NCBI RefSeq assembly: GCF_018873765.1
Contig: NC_057918.1
Span: forward strand, 38,045,871-38,109,870
Direction of reading: 5' to 3'
Origin: Telopea speciosissima
Lineage: Eukaryota; Streptophyta; Magnoliopsida; Proteales; Proteaceae
DNA: 64,000 nucleotides
In this document: positions 11,741-23,089 of the stretch, one piece after another
How positions within the stretch are numbered: the first letter of the stretch is position 1
Layout of the letters: every line of letters starts with the position of its first letter
Notes under the pieces: model-generated
What the model saw: the letters and a program-made list of their open reading frames with translations, nothing else
The model's database searches: none
Told to the model about the DNA's origin: nothing
Made by a program: the position numbers and the translations under genes

Positions 11741-12558
11741 TGTTAAACTTGTGCCCAAAACCCGGTTTAAAACCCAGTTTGATCTTCCGATCTGGTTTGA
11801 ACGTTGTGTGTGAAACTGACGACGGAATATGTTAGAGACTTGTGGGCCATGATATTCAAGCCATCACACAAGATTGTCGATCGTGACACGTGGAAGGTCG
11901 TCAAGGATAGATTCATCGACAGAAACAGGGGGAAGTTCGTCGATAGAGGAGCATCTGGGGATACCCTCTTGTGGACCAAGGCCCACTCCGGTTTCCTCCA
12001 CCACTTCTAAATGATTGGGGGTAAGCCATTAACCATGATTGCCCAACTCAACCATGCATTGTAATCATCATATTTGACTCATGCAAATCACTGTGTCGGA
12101 GTATTGATCAGAGTGTGTATGCATATGCTACCTAGATTGAGTGGGACCTACCTATCCCTTAGTAACACTAACTTGGGCTTAGTATATTGGAACCTTTCTT
12201 CTTAAGTTGATACCTTGGGTTGTGGGCCTAAGTGGGTTACAAAGCCCAATGAACTAAAACATAACTTAAAGACTTATGTCTATCCAAACAAGCCCTAACT
12301 AATTGGACCTATGGGTTTAGAGTCCATCCAAACAGACCCTAAGGTCTAAAGTACTCACTAACCTAGCTAATATCCTCTCTCTCTCTCTCCCTCCCATTTG
12401 CAAACTCAAAGAACGGAGAGAATAGAGAGAAATCGTGAGAGCAAGGGAGAAGAAGAAGGAGAAGGAGAAGAGAAGAAGGAGAAGGAGAAGAGGAAGAGGA
12501 GTGGAACTCAGGCCTAAGCCCTAAGCTCATCTCCTACCTTGGTGAGTATCCTCCCCCA

Positions 12559-12589
<31 letters not shown>

Positions 12590-15055
12590 CCTATTTAGAG
12601 ACCTACGGTTTGGGTCGGTTGAGCATACCATGAATGCTCCACTCACCTAAGAGGGAGGCCATTAATGGCTGACCTTAATGCCTTGGTTATGGTGGGTACA
12701 TAACCTTATCTTGAACCTCATTTCTCTCCCTACATTTATTTCCTCTTAACTTTGGATTTGGAATCAGCTACCATTAATGGAACTCCACCTACCTAAGTGA
12801 GGAAGTCATTAATGGAAGGTGTCATTCTCACTAAATGAAAGCCAAATGAATTATAACCACCATTCCATTCCTATTTGAAATCCCAACTCCTATGAGTGAA
12901 CCTTGGGTTTAGGTTTAGTAATGTTGGGGGTTTTCTATTAATTTGTGAATGCTTCTCCTGTGGTTATGGTTTAGGCTACATTGAAGACCTTAAATGAGTC
13001 CTCTTACCCCATGTACTCACCCTTCCATTCTTGTGGGAAGAAACCATAGAAAATCATAGAGATTATAAATCCAAAAGGGTTGATACCCTAAGCCCTTGAA
13101 TGGAGATGGTCCTTCTTACCAAAAAAAAAAAAAAAGAATGGAGATGGTCCTCATGGCTAGGGAGCCCCGTAAGACCCTGGGGTATGTCCCCTATGAGCCA
13201 AAATCCCATAACTTCATAACCAATCTTGGATTGGTGAATACAGCATGACCAGTAGGAACCACCTGGGCTGCTCCTGGGCTACTGTCGAGGACTGGCATGA
13301 AGGACAGGCAGGAACCTTCTAGCCAGTGGGAGTTGTTGTTCCTGTCGGCGGCCCTATTTTAGTCCAATGTGGCTTCTTTTGGGGGCCCACTTCCTAAGGT
13401 CGTAAACACTAACCTAATTACACATTGTTCCCTATTCTAGGATGCACTAGCGCGGGATACAAAACTCGAAATCAAATCGTTTGTTCAAGATCAAGGTGAG
13501 TGAGTTAAGCGATTGACTTATTTTATGGATTGTTTTTGGATGTGCCCTTGTGATTGCAAACCATGCATGTATGTTGATAGTATGAAAGTATGATAGAACA
13601 TGCACTTAGGAAATGAATTATGAATACACGCTTGTTGTGAATTTACATTTCATGCCTTGTGATATATATCATTTACGATTTCTGATATGCGTATGTGATT
13701 GGATTTGGAAATGGGATCCGGGTGTCGGTCGGTGCTGGGCCAGGATTTGCGATACAGATAAGCAAATCATGGCATGTAGAACCAGGTTTTGGAAACATGA
13801 TCCAGGTACCGGTAGGAGTTGGACCTAAGGTTGTCGTACTCACTGTTGTATTAGAATTGTCTGCTGCATTAGGTGGGAAACAGGATGGTGACCAACCGAC
13901 TGTCTTCGGCATTCACATTCTGTACTTTATATGTGTATGTATAGGCTAGAGGGGGCGAGAGGATAGCCGATCGATCGTCTTTCGGTATCTATGGACTCGA
14001 CCTCTGGCTTATGCAATAGGATAACTGTACACCAGTACTATGACCCTTACCAATAGGGTTTTAGGTGTCGGTCAAACCCATGGGTCCCGATCGTTATTCG
14101 AGGTACAACCCACCGGGAAGTTCAGGCATCGACCGTCTTTCGGTTCGAACGCCAGGATAGGGTTTGACAAGGGGGTTTGCGTACATACTCTTGGTGGAGT
14201 TCGGTATAGCAGGCTTCTAGCCCAACTCGGGTTTGTCATCGCCGAGATATCATCAGTTTATGGTACCGACACCAGAGATGCTACTTAGGGTGTTGCAATA
14301 GTGCTTTATCGACTTAGCCTGTGTTGTTAGGTAGGTAATAATAAAACTGAACATTATCATGCATTCATGTAGCATGATTGTAAACTGTATATGATGTGCG
14401 ATTTACTGTGGTGGTATGGGATGCCTTGGTATCCGTATATCATGTATAGTTTGCAGTCAACATCATTCATATTTTTATGTGCATGCTTGTGTGGCTTAGC
14501 TGCTCATTGGGCTTAGTGGAGCTCACTCTTCGAGGAAAACACTTTTTCAGACAATGCATGTACATTTGGTCTGAGTGCTGTGGAGTACAAGACTCCCGAA
14601 GCTGGTTATGAGGATTGGTGGGCTCTAGAGCTTGAAGAGCATAGACTGGAGTGCTACTGTGAGATGTGTTCCTCAGGGGGACAATAATTCTGGGCCGGGT
14701 GCCCATCTTTTGATACACTTTGACAAACTTGATTTTTTATTCAATGGTGTATTCTTTTGATTTTCCTTTCATGAAAGATGTATTGTATAAACCTTATATA
14801 ATACATATATATTGATAGGAAATGAAATGTAATTTGGGTAAGGGTTGTATAACAACATTAATCACAGTTAGATGTATGCTACCAGTAGTTTCCGTAGACT
14901 CTGGTGGCATTATATTATTACTTTCCTTCTTGATCTATTAATTGTCATTGTGAACGAATTAGTCGTTCATACTGCATCAGTGATCCTGGTGGTTGTAGAG
15001 CGTATGTGTACACTTTGATTAGGTATTCCTATGGTTCAGGGATGGCGGCGTAACA
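11741..15055 (+). mobile_element. Solo LTR A, 3315 bp (TSD CATGG)
   Basis: The element starts TGTTAAAC and ends GGCGTAACA, so it has TG...CA termini with a TGTTA/TAACA terminal inverted repeat. A 5-bp target duplication CATGG lies at 11736-11740 and 15056-15060. No internal gag-pol is present and there is no second LTR nearby, so it is a solo LTR. It contains CT and GA microsatellites (12363-12391, 12425-12500, 12559-12585) and no protein-like ORF. It is homologous along its length to the minus-strand copy at 53569-57112. Length suggests a large gypsy-type parent, but the superfamily is inferred. It splits a LINE ORF1. Confidence 0.88.
13098..13151 (+). repeat. Minimal poly-A retroposed insertion with 16-bp direct repeat
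   Basis: GAATGGAGATGGTCCT occurs at 13098-13113 and again at 13136-13151. Between them lie only TCTTACC and 15 A residues. This is what an extremely 5'-truncated, poly-A-tailed retroposon leaves when flanked by its target duplication. Replication slippage is a weaker alternative because it would not supply the poly-A tract. Confidence 0.6.
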
Positions 15056-15060
15056 CATGG

Positions 15061-15500
15061 GCCTCCCTCCTCCAACATGTTGATCATGTCCAACGAGTGA
15101 TGAAAATGAAACATATACCGATCCGCTTGTAGAGACATTAACCTTATACTTTGTATTCCATGTAGAAACGAGACCTTCTATTACTGCTTGGCGGCGGTAG
15201 GGCTTACCAGAGATGACCTGACCCACTAGGACATGATCCCAGATCTGATTTGCTAAACCATCAAACTCTTCCTTAAGGAACAAATCGTCAACATCCAAAT
15301 TAGCAAGAGAGTAATCTGACCATAGTGCAAATTAAGGAAGAGTATGTGAGTTGGATGCTTCACTCATGATGAAAGATGAGAGGAAAGTAGAAAACAAAAT
15401 AATCACGGACAAGCCAGATTATCAAAGAGGCACGCACTTGGCGGAGAAATTCCTAAAAAGAAACTTCACACCACCGTATTCCTAGTGGTGTAGGGAGAAG
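15061..15500 (-). pseudogene. LINE 5' end and ORF1 N-terminal fragment
   Basis: The minus-strand frame at 15298-15061 reads MDVDDLFLKEEFDGLANQ, then VLVGQVISGKPYRRQAVI and STWNTKYKV. This matches the start of the DUF4283 domain of plant LINE ORF1. It is the N-terminal half of the ORF1 whose zinc-knuckle half is at 11378-11735. The original reading continues across the solo LTR when the 5-bp duplication is discounted. Sequence up to about 15500 is likely LINE 5' UTR. Confidence 0.75.
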
Positions 15501-15529
15501 AAAGAGGGAGATGGAGAGTGCTAGTAACA

Positions 15530-16228
15530 AAAGGGTTTTTACATATAGGATTAAGGATGTTTCATAAAACAAATAAACAAGCAAAAGGGATTTTACATAT
15601 AGGATTAAGGATTTAAGATCATTATGAAGCTGACATGACTATTACCATTTCTATTCCTATTTTATGGTCCAATCTTCGTTATAAATCTGATATAACACTA
15701 TTACCAACCATAGTAACACCAAGTAAAACCCTTTTTTTTCTCCTAGCCTCCATGGATTGGGAATCACACCTAACCCATCTCACACTGCCCATGGGGTGTG
15801 TGAATCACATCCCATGAATGGTGTGAGATGGTGATGCGGAGGTTAGTTGCAGGGAGGGGATCCAAATTTGAAAACCTTGGTCCTTCTTGAGACCTTCTGA
15901 AAAAAAAGAAGAAAAAATTAGGGAAGAAACTTAATTAACATACCATGTTTTATTCTTATTTTCAGAATTTGTCAGATAATCTTCATCTTTAGCCCTAAAG
16001 GACAATGGTATCCTTGCATACAAATGGAGGTGGGATTTGGGGAAGAGAAAAAACGAAGAAAAGGAAGTTTAAGCATATTCGTTTTGGGTGTCCTGTTCTG
16101 GAACTTCTGTATTCCTATCTATGGCTTCGATCCAACCCAGCCGTCGCTGCCATCAACACCGGCGGGTTCGCGGGGCTCGACGGTGTCATCGTTATTCATC
16201 ACGCGGCGCCTGCTGCTGGTGGTGCTGC
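15530..16228. other. Intergenic; short direct duplication
   Basis: A segment around TTTTACATATAGGATTAAGG appears at about 15538-15558 and again at about 15591-15613, a local duplication of roughly 54 bp spacing. The rest is AT-rich, lies downstream of the lipase stop codon and probably includes its 3' UTR. No ORF is supported. Confidence 0.5.
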
Positions 16229-17242
16229 CTAGCGTCTGGCTCGGGTTTGGAGCCATTCGACGACCTCACCGAATACCAAGTCGACATTCTCCTGGGGTTC
16301 ACCTATGATCTGGTGCAACATGCCAGGGTACATTCGAATCGTCTTGTCTTTGCTGCCGGCGCGTCGAAACAGCTCCTCGGCACAGGCCGGGTCACACAGG
16401 ACGTCTTCCTCACCGTGCAAGATAAGCATCGGCAGATCCACCTCCTCGAACCTCCCTTGGAGCTCCGTCGATATCCTCAGCAGTTCCCGTGCCGTCGCCG
16501 CCCGCGGCCTTGCCGTACTCCGCCTCGGACAGGCCATCCCCAACTTCCTCTTCCATTCCTCCTTGAACGAAACCTCCACGATGCTCCCTTTGGTCGGGAC
16601 TATCTGCCACGTCGGAGCCAGAGTGGCCACCAACGACAGTAAGTACTCCACCGGCCATGGAGGCTTGACCTTGTCACTCACTCCACACATAGCGCCGTTT
16701 AACACGACGCCGTCCCAGGGTTTGCTGCTGCTGTCTGGTTGCTTGCCGTGGAGGTGAATGAGGAGAGCGATGGCCCCGCCTAGGGATTCGGAGTAGAGGA
16801 AAGAAGGAAGAGAGGGTGAGTACTGAGCCCTAAAGGAGTCAAAGTAAGAGATGCAGTCGTCGACGACGGGGTTGATGTCGGGGATGTGGTTCTGGAGACC
16901 TTCGGAGAAACCGTGGCCCTGGTGGTCGATGGCACAGGTGGCGAAACCTGATTTGGCGAGGAGGATGGAGGTGAGCTGTACGAACCAACTTGTCTCGCCG
17001 GTATAACCGTGGACGACGGCGACTATACCCAAGATGTCGTTGGGTGGGAGAGGGATCCAGGATTGGGTGAAGAGCTTCATGCCTCTAGCGTTGGTGATGT
17101 ACTGAGAGGAGTGAGAGACGGAATTTCGTTCGTAGAACTCCTCCGCCGATAGGGTTCCAAAGGGGCTCTTCTCGTTTGCGTCGCCTATTGGGTGATGGAG
17201 AACCACCTTCTCTTTCGCCATTATCCCTGATTTGTATGTCAC
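16229..17242 (-). CDS. Monoacylglycerol lipase-like / caffeoylshikimate esterase family alpha/beta hydrolase
   Basis: Serine hydrolase of the plant MAGL family, expected to cleave monoacylglycerols or related esters, probably cytosolic or membrane-associated; no signal peptide is seen. The single uninterrupted frame of 337 aa matches the usual 320-350 aa. Visible motifs are an oxyanion-hole HGYTG (78-82), the IDHQGHGFSEG segment (105-115), the nucleophile S153 in YSESLGG, the acid D280 in HGEED and H310 in GMLHQI. The nucleophile elbow is SxSxG rather than GxSxG, which I recall as normal for the MAGL1 subgroup. The start could be the first Met (17242) or Met8 (MAKEKV), which looks more like a natural N-terminus. 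All catalytic residues are intact, so it is probably functional. Confidence 0.93.
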   Translation of the reverse strand: MTYKSGIMAKEKVVLHHPIGDANEKSPFGTLSAEEFYERNSVSHSSQYITNARGMKLFTQSWIPLPPNDILGIVAVVHGYTGETSWFVQLTSILLAKSGFATCAIDHQGHGFSEGLQNHIPDINPVVDDCISYFDSFRAQYSPSLPSFLYSESLGGAIALLIHLHGKQPDSSSKPWDGVVLNGAMCGVSDKVKPPWPVEYLLSLVATLAPTWQIVPTKGSIVEVSFKEEWKRKLGMACPRRSTARPRAATARELLRISTELQGRFEEVDLPMLILHGEEDVLCDPACAEELFRRAGSKDKTIRMYPGMLHQIIGEPQENVDLVFGEVVEWLQTRARR

Positions 17243-17410
17243 AACAAAGACTCCTGATTCCCGATCTCTTCGGAGAAATAGGAGAAGTTCAGAGTGACAG
17301 TGATCCTGAGAGAGGAAGATAGAGTTGCAGAGAATTGAGATTCAATTTGGCTTCTCTCTCTCTCTCTCTTCTCACCCTTATATCGTGAGAGCATGGAGGT
17401 CACGCTCGCA
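17243..17410 (-). promoter_or_regulatory. Lipase 5' UTR with CT/GA tract and TATA-like box
   Basis: Upstream of the lipase start codon there is a GA/CT microsatellite at about 17354-17370. A TATA-like ATATAAGG (minus strand) lies at about 17379-17386. GA/CT-rich leaders are common in plant genes; the TATA assignment is by sequence and distance only. Confidence 0.4.
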
Positions 17411-17936
17411 TTGAATAACGGATGGAAGGGAAGGAAGCGTGTGGAGTGTGGAATTTTTGAATTTTCCGTTTGCTTTGGTTTTTCCGAAAACATCTTTTTC
17501 AAAATTAAAAATAAAAGGGTACTGTCTACTTGACTTGACCATGGAAATTAAAAAATATAAAAAAAAGGGGAAGTAACAACGTGCGCAGTAGCCAATGACC
17601 TGTTCGTTGGAAGAATCAAAGGGGTTAACGAATACGTGGATGGATAAGATTGGGTTCTGTATTTGAGTTTTGATTTTGCCCACTCGATTGAACTCCTACG
17701 ATCCACGGTTGCTGATCTGCGACCAAATGCTACCACACATCAAAGGGTAATAAAGTTATTTGAGTCAACTTTTTTTCATTTAGGAGACTAAAGTCAACCT
17801 TTTTTTGTTTGGTAGGAGACTAACTCAACTCTAAGCCACGATAACTTTGACGGCTGAAATATTTGGGAAGGAAGTCGTATTGGTATCGAAGGGCTAGCAT
17901 GATGCCTTTGTCCCACGCCTTTTCCATTGTCAATAA
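17411..17936. other. Lipase upstream intergenic DNA
   Basis: AT-rich sequence without a supported ORF. A repeated phrase built around TTAGGAGACTAA / GGTAGGAGACTAACTCAAC occurs at about 17780-17830. No other feature is evident. Confidence 0.4.
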
Positions 17937-17944
17937 AATATATA

Positions 17945-18082
17945 GGAGTGTTGTTTTATGTGCTGCAGCGTAGGCTGTTCCCAAGCACATGAGGGTGGAT
18001 GCAATAATCACCTTGCCTCTTTGAATGACAGGTCGATGTGTCTGGGCGCAACCTGTGCTGCTGCACAAAAAACACTCTCCCA
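17945..18082. repeat. Hairpin MITE family 2, copy 1 (TSD AATATATA)
   Basis: A palindromic element with a left arm GTGCTGCAGCGTAGGC and a right arm GTGCTGCTGCAC. It is flanked by AATATATA at 17937-17944 and 18083-18090, an 8-bp duplication as for hAT-type MITEs. Two further copies of this family lie inside the tandem duplication at 28.0-28.5 kb. Confidence 0.7.
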
Positions 18083-19716
18083 AATATATAAGAAAAAAAG
18101 ACTCTAAAATGCAGTGTGGCATCTACGCTCATACACCACATAGGATTATAAAATAACCGTCTGCCCTAATGAAAGACAGAAATTGCATCCTTATTGATGT
18201 TTCATTGACATAAGACCTGATTTTCAAGGAACCCTCTACCAAAATATAAGAAGGGAAGAGGAACACTGCATTGCGAGAACACATGAGCATTGTTGGGGGG
18301 TGGGGGGGAGGGGGGGAGAAAGGGTTTCTTTTTGTAAGGAATGAGGCGATCATATTAGGGGGTTGTGTTTTAGTGTATGCACGCGATTAAGCAACATTCT
18401 TTTTTCCATGCAAAAATACAAATTTTCTAAAAAAAAAAAAAATCAAGTCAAAAACTGAAGCATAAGAATTAGTATTAAATCATAAAAAGAAAGGTTTTTT
18501 AGAGTTCGACTTATGAAGGTAAAATTATAGCAGGGAAAATATCTTTGTATGGTCCACCGTTTCACTGCAAGTTTTTACCCGTTTAGGGTCATCATGGCCA
18601 ATTCAATTAATACACCTAATTACGTGACTTTTGGATCCATGTATCATATTACGTGACTGATACGGTGTTAATAGATGGTGACAGGGACCAAGCTAGCCTG
18701 AGGGGCTAGGGGACATATATATTTACGGTAATACGGTATATTTGGGTAAGCTTCCTAGCTTTTGCTTACTTATAGGATTCTAGAAGCCCAGCTTACCAAG
18801 GATCAAAAGTTTGATCCAAATAGGATGATGAGTCGGTTTGGAATATTTACCACCTAAACAACAAGAATCCCTTCCTCCAACTAGGATTGAAAAATGGTTC
18901 AGGTTCTCATACGAGAAGTATTCTCATTGTCGTATGTCAGATGACGCACAGATAAAATCTACTCATTTTCTTGGATTCCATATGGTGTACGAGAAACCTA
19001 AGTGGATTATGCACCTCACATTTTTTTGCTCCTTAAGACGGGAAGCCCTTTCAGAAACTTACCCAAACATGCTTAAAAGTGTTCTATTCTATAAGAAAGT
19101 TATGAGACGTTGTGAACCCTCTTCATCAGTAAAGAGTCACCCTTTCCCATATAACGTTTTGAAAATTTGGTATTACATTTAAAGATCAAGTTTCTCTTTA
19201 CCCACCATGGGTATAGATAACTACATTTGTACCATCAAATCGCCAAGGGTAAGGTAGTTTTGACTTGCTCAATAAGAGTTAGGAATGTGACGATGATCTA
19301 AGAGTCCAATCATGATGTTAGTTCATCAATGGGGAAACCCGACATTCAAAAGAAAAACTTTTCATAATAGTTTGAGTTCAAGGAGCACTCTCCATTAAAA
19401 TGAGTTAAAATATAATAAATAAATAAATAAAAACCCTGTTTGGTAACTAAAGCATGTAAAGATGAATATCTAAGTAGACACCCTCACACATTTTTGATTT
19501 GTCATGTGGATACTGTGTTAGTGCTTACAATTTAGGTTGTTCACATCATTTTGGACTCAAACTATAAGTTCCAACCCAAAAGCATTACGATTTATGGCAT
19601 AATCAATATGTCAATTTTGATATAATTTAAACAATGATTGAATTTGGTTTCAAAATTTTATAAGTAATGGTTAAAATTACCAATCAACTCTCCAGTCATC
19701 AAGTACTAAAGTTCAC
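18083..19716. other. Intergenic DNA, no gene supported
   Basis: Contains a G-rich tract (18294-18318) and AT-rich sequence. The 114-codon open frame at 18838-19182 has no recognisable motif and irregular composition, so I do not call it a gene. Confidence 0.5.
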
Positions 19717-19724
19717 TAACACTA

Positions 19725-19891
19725 GGGAAAACGAACTATGTTCCGGAGTGTGGCTTAAGCCAGTACTCCCATGAATCTATCTCTCTCCTCCTCATATGAA
19801 AAGACACCTTGTTTTGAGAAGGAGAGAGATAGACTCATGGGAGTACAAGCGTAGGCCACACTTCCGGTCCCGAACAAAAAACTACTTCCCA
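19725..19891. repeat. Hairpin MITE family 1, copy 1 (TSD TAACACTA)
   Basis: Termini GGGAAAACGAACTATG and ACTACTTCCC are imperfect inverted repeats. Inner arms carry GGAGTGTGGC and GTAGGCCACACTTCC, and a central stem of ATCTATCTCTCTCCTCC pairs with GGAGAGAGATAGA. An exact 8-bp duplication TAACACTA is at 19717-19724 and 19892-19899. It is non-coding and should fold as a long hairpin. Confidence 0.88.
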
Positions 19892-19899
19892 TAACACTA

Positions 19900-21129
19900 A
19901 TACAACCACCCCACTTCTCAAGTCTGAACCAGACTTCACTGGGTCTTAAAACAATTGAATGCCAAACTATGTCAAACTATTGACCAATGGCCTTTCCTGA
20001 AATTCGGGGCTTTGGCCCTGGGTGGTGAAAATCCACATGATTCACTATGTATCCAAAAGTTAAAATTGCTGTCTAAGGCACCCACAAACTTGAAAAATAT
20101 AATAGGTAACAAATATCCTATATGTTCGGTGGTATATTTGAGATAGATCACTAAATTTGATACGTGAAATCCAAAATTGCACTACTTGGGAACTCATTCC
20201 TTTTTTTTATTCTTTAAGGTGGTTTTTTTTTTTGTTTTAACATATTGGGGGGTGGGGGGTTGTTATGAGAACTTTGTAATTGTTATAGGCCAGATCCAAC
20301 CAACATACTCAGTATAAAATGTGATTTTTCTTCTCACTGTAATAGTTTTTCAGCCTGTGTATGTATTAAAGAAGACCATTTACACAATAAAAGACGAAGT
20401 AGAGCTGCAAGCATCCTGGGATACATTTCTCCAAGTGCCCCTCCTGTCCAATGTATCCAATAGGTTAATTTCCACCCCCCCCCCCCCATTATTTTGGTAT
20501 ATATATGAAAATGTCTCAATAGTTTATCAATTTTGAAAATCAAGTTCATGGCCAACTGAACAAATAGGTAAAACAATCAAAAGATAAATCACATCTACTG
20601 AGACGTTCCTCTAATCTCATTAAATAAAAACAAGACTTGCCTAAAAGAGTAGTTAATTAACACTTCACTGTTTCAGTATGTATGTCCCCGTCTGTTTCCT
20701 TTTCAACTTTTCTGAAATCATTCTTCTGCAACATAAGATCCTCCATCTTTGTCCTGCGGCGACTGGGAAGCCATTGATGTCAACACAAGAGGTTACAACC
20801 AGACCTAGTGGATATGTGCAACTAAAATGTGGGAAAGACCCGAGGATTCAAGAGGATAACTGTCTTTGATATTGAAAAGGAAATAGCAAAATTGATTAGC
20901 AGAGTGAGGAAGTCCCAATAGATCAGTCAGCAGCAAGGAACCAGGTGGATCATGCAAGTTCAGTATCAATGGCAGAAGGAAATTCCCACCAAGACGAAAA
21001 CCACCCCTAATTGTGTCCTCCATTTATCAACCACCATTTCTCCTAACCTCCCCAACCAAACCTCATTAACCATACAAAGGTAATCCTAAAATTCAACCCA
21101 GCTTCAAAAACCTTCCCTTTGGCAAATGC
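19900..21129. other. Intergenic DNA with homopolymer tracts
   Basis: A poly-C run lies near 20474-20486. I see no assured gene. Short open frames here lack recognisable domains. Confidence 0.4.
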
Positions 21130-21480
21130 CTAAAACACTCCAAAAATAAGATAGTAACCCTCTCCCCCCCCCCCCCCCCCCCCACACACACACAAAAAAA
21201 ATGAGGATATGAAATCCCTTGGACAATCATCATCCCAATTATTTGAGTTCTCAGCCGCACATGAATCCAGGTGTTTGTACAAGGCAGAAAATATGCTTGC
21301 CTGGATGGTAACAGTCGTTTCATCAAGATGAGGATACAGATTGAAGATCCCCTGATTGTAGGTAAAGAGCTGTAGCTGGTGGAAGAAGTGAACTTGTACT
21401 GGAATATGCATATGTGAAAAATGAGCACAAAAGTTATTAACCATTCCTTCATTTTGTTCCCCTCTAATGTCAAAAGAGAA
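21130..21480 (-). CDS. Possible exon of an unrecognised gene
   Basis: A minus-strand frame of about 90 residues (from about 21470 down to about 21200) has balanced, protein-like composition. It includes NFCAHFSHMHIPVQVHFFHQ and HLDETTVTIQASIFSALYKH. A splice acceptor-like TTTTGACATTAG precedes it at about 21472. It runs into a stop near the CA/C-run at 21160-21200. I do not recognise the family and cannot link flanking exons. It may be a real terminal exon, a gene relic or chance. Confidence 0.25.
   Translation of the reverse strand, partial: FSFDIRGEQNEGMVNNFCAHFSHMHIPVQVHFFHQLQLFTYNQGIFNLYPHLDETTVTIQASIFSALYKHLDSCAAENSNNWDDDCPRDFISSFFLCVCGGGGGGGEGYYLIFGVF
21160..21197. repeat. Poly-C and CA tract
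   Basis: A run of C residues (about 21164-21182) is followed by (CA)n and an A run. It is a simple-sequence tract prone to length error in assemblies. Confidence 0.8.
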
Positions 21481-21981
21481 ATCCCACACAGTAATTGAAC
21501 TAAGTTACATTGCTTTTTATTTTTTAAATCTACATTGTCTTGTTAGACACCAGGTATTTCAAAGTTCAAAATATCAAGGCATTCAAGATCACAAAAGTAA
21601 CCAGAACTGTACAGAATATGGTACAACCTCCCACGTTGTAAGAATGGATTCCAGGATGAACATTCCTCCCAATCACAGCATTAGTTCTCTTCCTGACCAA
21701 CGCATGCTGAAAGAGAACCCAGAATCAGAAAGCATGAATTTTTCTAATTCAAGCAATTTCAGAACAGTTTCTAAATTCAAGGAATAGCTAGTTTCTACAA
21801 CTCTTTGTTATCATGATAGGCTATCAGAGATTTAATTTGAAAAGATTCACGGGAAGAACCCATACACAACAAACAGGTTTAAAGAAAAAAGTGTAAAAAT
21901 ACTTGAAATGGGCATGATGATCTTCAGTAATAGAAACAGACACCTAGACAAGCACACAGAGGAAAAAGGTTCCCATTTTGA

Positions 21982-22218
21982 TGCAATAGGCTTTGTTTCC
22001 TGTTGGAATGGAGTCTTCCAGTCAGGTGGCAGGATACAGGTGGTGCATCCAGCAATGAAACTGATAACATACCCTCTGGATTGACCATGCTGACAGTGTC
22101 ATTCCCCCATCTCAACAATAAAGCATATTATATGTTGGAAGCCTCTCGTGCAAAGGTCAAACTGAAGATGTTTGGTCTTGGATATTCAAAGAAATCAGGT
22201 GTGGAAGAAGATGATTAG
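21982..22218 (+). CDS. Possible terminal exon of an unrecognised gene
   Basis: An open plus-strand frame ends in a stop at 22216-22218. It contains LTMLTVSFPHLNNKAYYMLE and ends KLKMFGLGYSKKSGVEEDD. The composition looks coding, with a charged C-terminus, and an acceptor-like AATAG lies at 21986-21990. No domain is recognised and no upstream partner exon can be assigned with confidence. The opposite-strand candidate at 21130-21480 cannot belong to the same gene. Confidence 0.25.
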   Translation, partial: CNRLCFLLEWSLPVRWQDTGGASSNETDNIPSGLTMLTVSFPHLNNKAYYMLEASRAKVKLKMFGLGYSKKSGVEEDD

Positions 22219-23089
22219 CTCTCTTTACACTAGGCAGAGGAACACCTTACTGAAACTGTGGTTTTAAAACCTGGAAAGGAAGCTGGTTGAAGTGGTTCAC
22301 TGGGAAACCATCACCATCGTCCCCATGGAGGTTCAACTTTGGCCAATTTAATGTTTGGACATGACATACAAAATCCTAGAACCTAGCAGACCTGGATGGC
22401 ATAACAAGCAAAACCCTGCCCGATCCCATGCCCAGGAAATGTCAGAACACCAGGGTCAGGTCAGTACAGCTACACAAAAGTAGAAAAACACTGGAGCAAA
22501 CACATAGAACAACAGATAGAAGTCCTTCCTGTTCACTCTGTTTTTTCAGCTCAACCTTACTTTTGTGAGTATTGATGAGGTCTTGCCTTCCTGTTTCTGT
22601 TCCAGCTCATTTTAATGTTTTTGCTACTGATAGTAGTGGGATTACCACACTATAGGTCGGTTGTGGAGGTAGTAGTCGTAGTAATGATGGGAATGGTAGT
22701 GATAACAGTCATCCTCAGCTTCAGTCAAAAGAATTACTGAAGTTCGTTTCATGTGCATTCCAAGTACAACCAGTCTAGCTGAAGAACCACTCCGACAGTT
22801 AGATTCTGATTCAGGTCAGGTAATCTTTCTTCCTATCCAACTCCAATTCCGTAGTTTCCTTCTGATGACTAGTTTCATCTTTCTATAGCAAGAGGAAAGA
22901 ACAAAGGACACTGATTCATCCTATATCTTTGTTTCTTTTAATCATAATGTCCTCAATGTTCTTTTGCAGCCTCCATTTCAGTACTTTCTGTACCTTCAAC
23001 AACTTATGTCTAAAGAAAAATGCTCTTGAGACAATTCTTGTGGAGATGAAAGCACTTGCTTGAAAAGAAAGATGAACTCTGTCAAAGTC
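22219..23089. other. Intergenic DNA, nothing recognised
   Basis: Both strands were read. There are only short open frames with no recognisable motif. Confidence 0.4.

Noticed and set aside
13613..14288. Plus-strand frames of 71-84 codons
   Set aside because: They lie within non-coding solo LTR A, and the same sequence in solo LTR B does not keep the frames.
16088..16757. Plus-strand open frames of 184 and 150 codons
   Set aside because: They are the complementary strand of the intact GC-rich lipase coding sequence.
18838..19182. 114-codon plus-strand frame
   Set aside because: No recognisable motif, no splice context and irregular composition.
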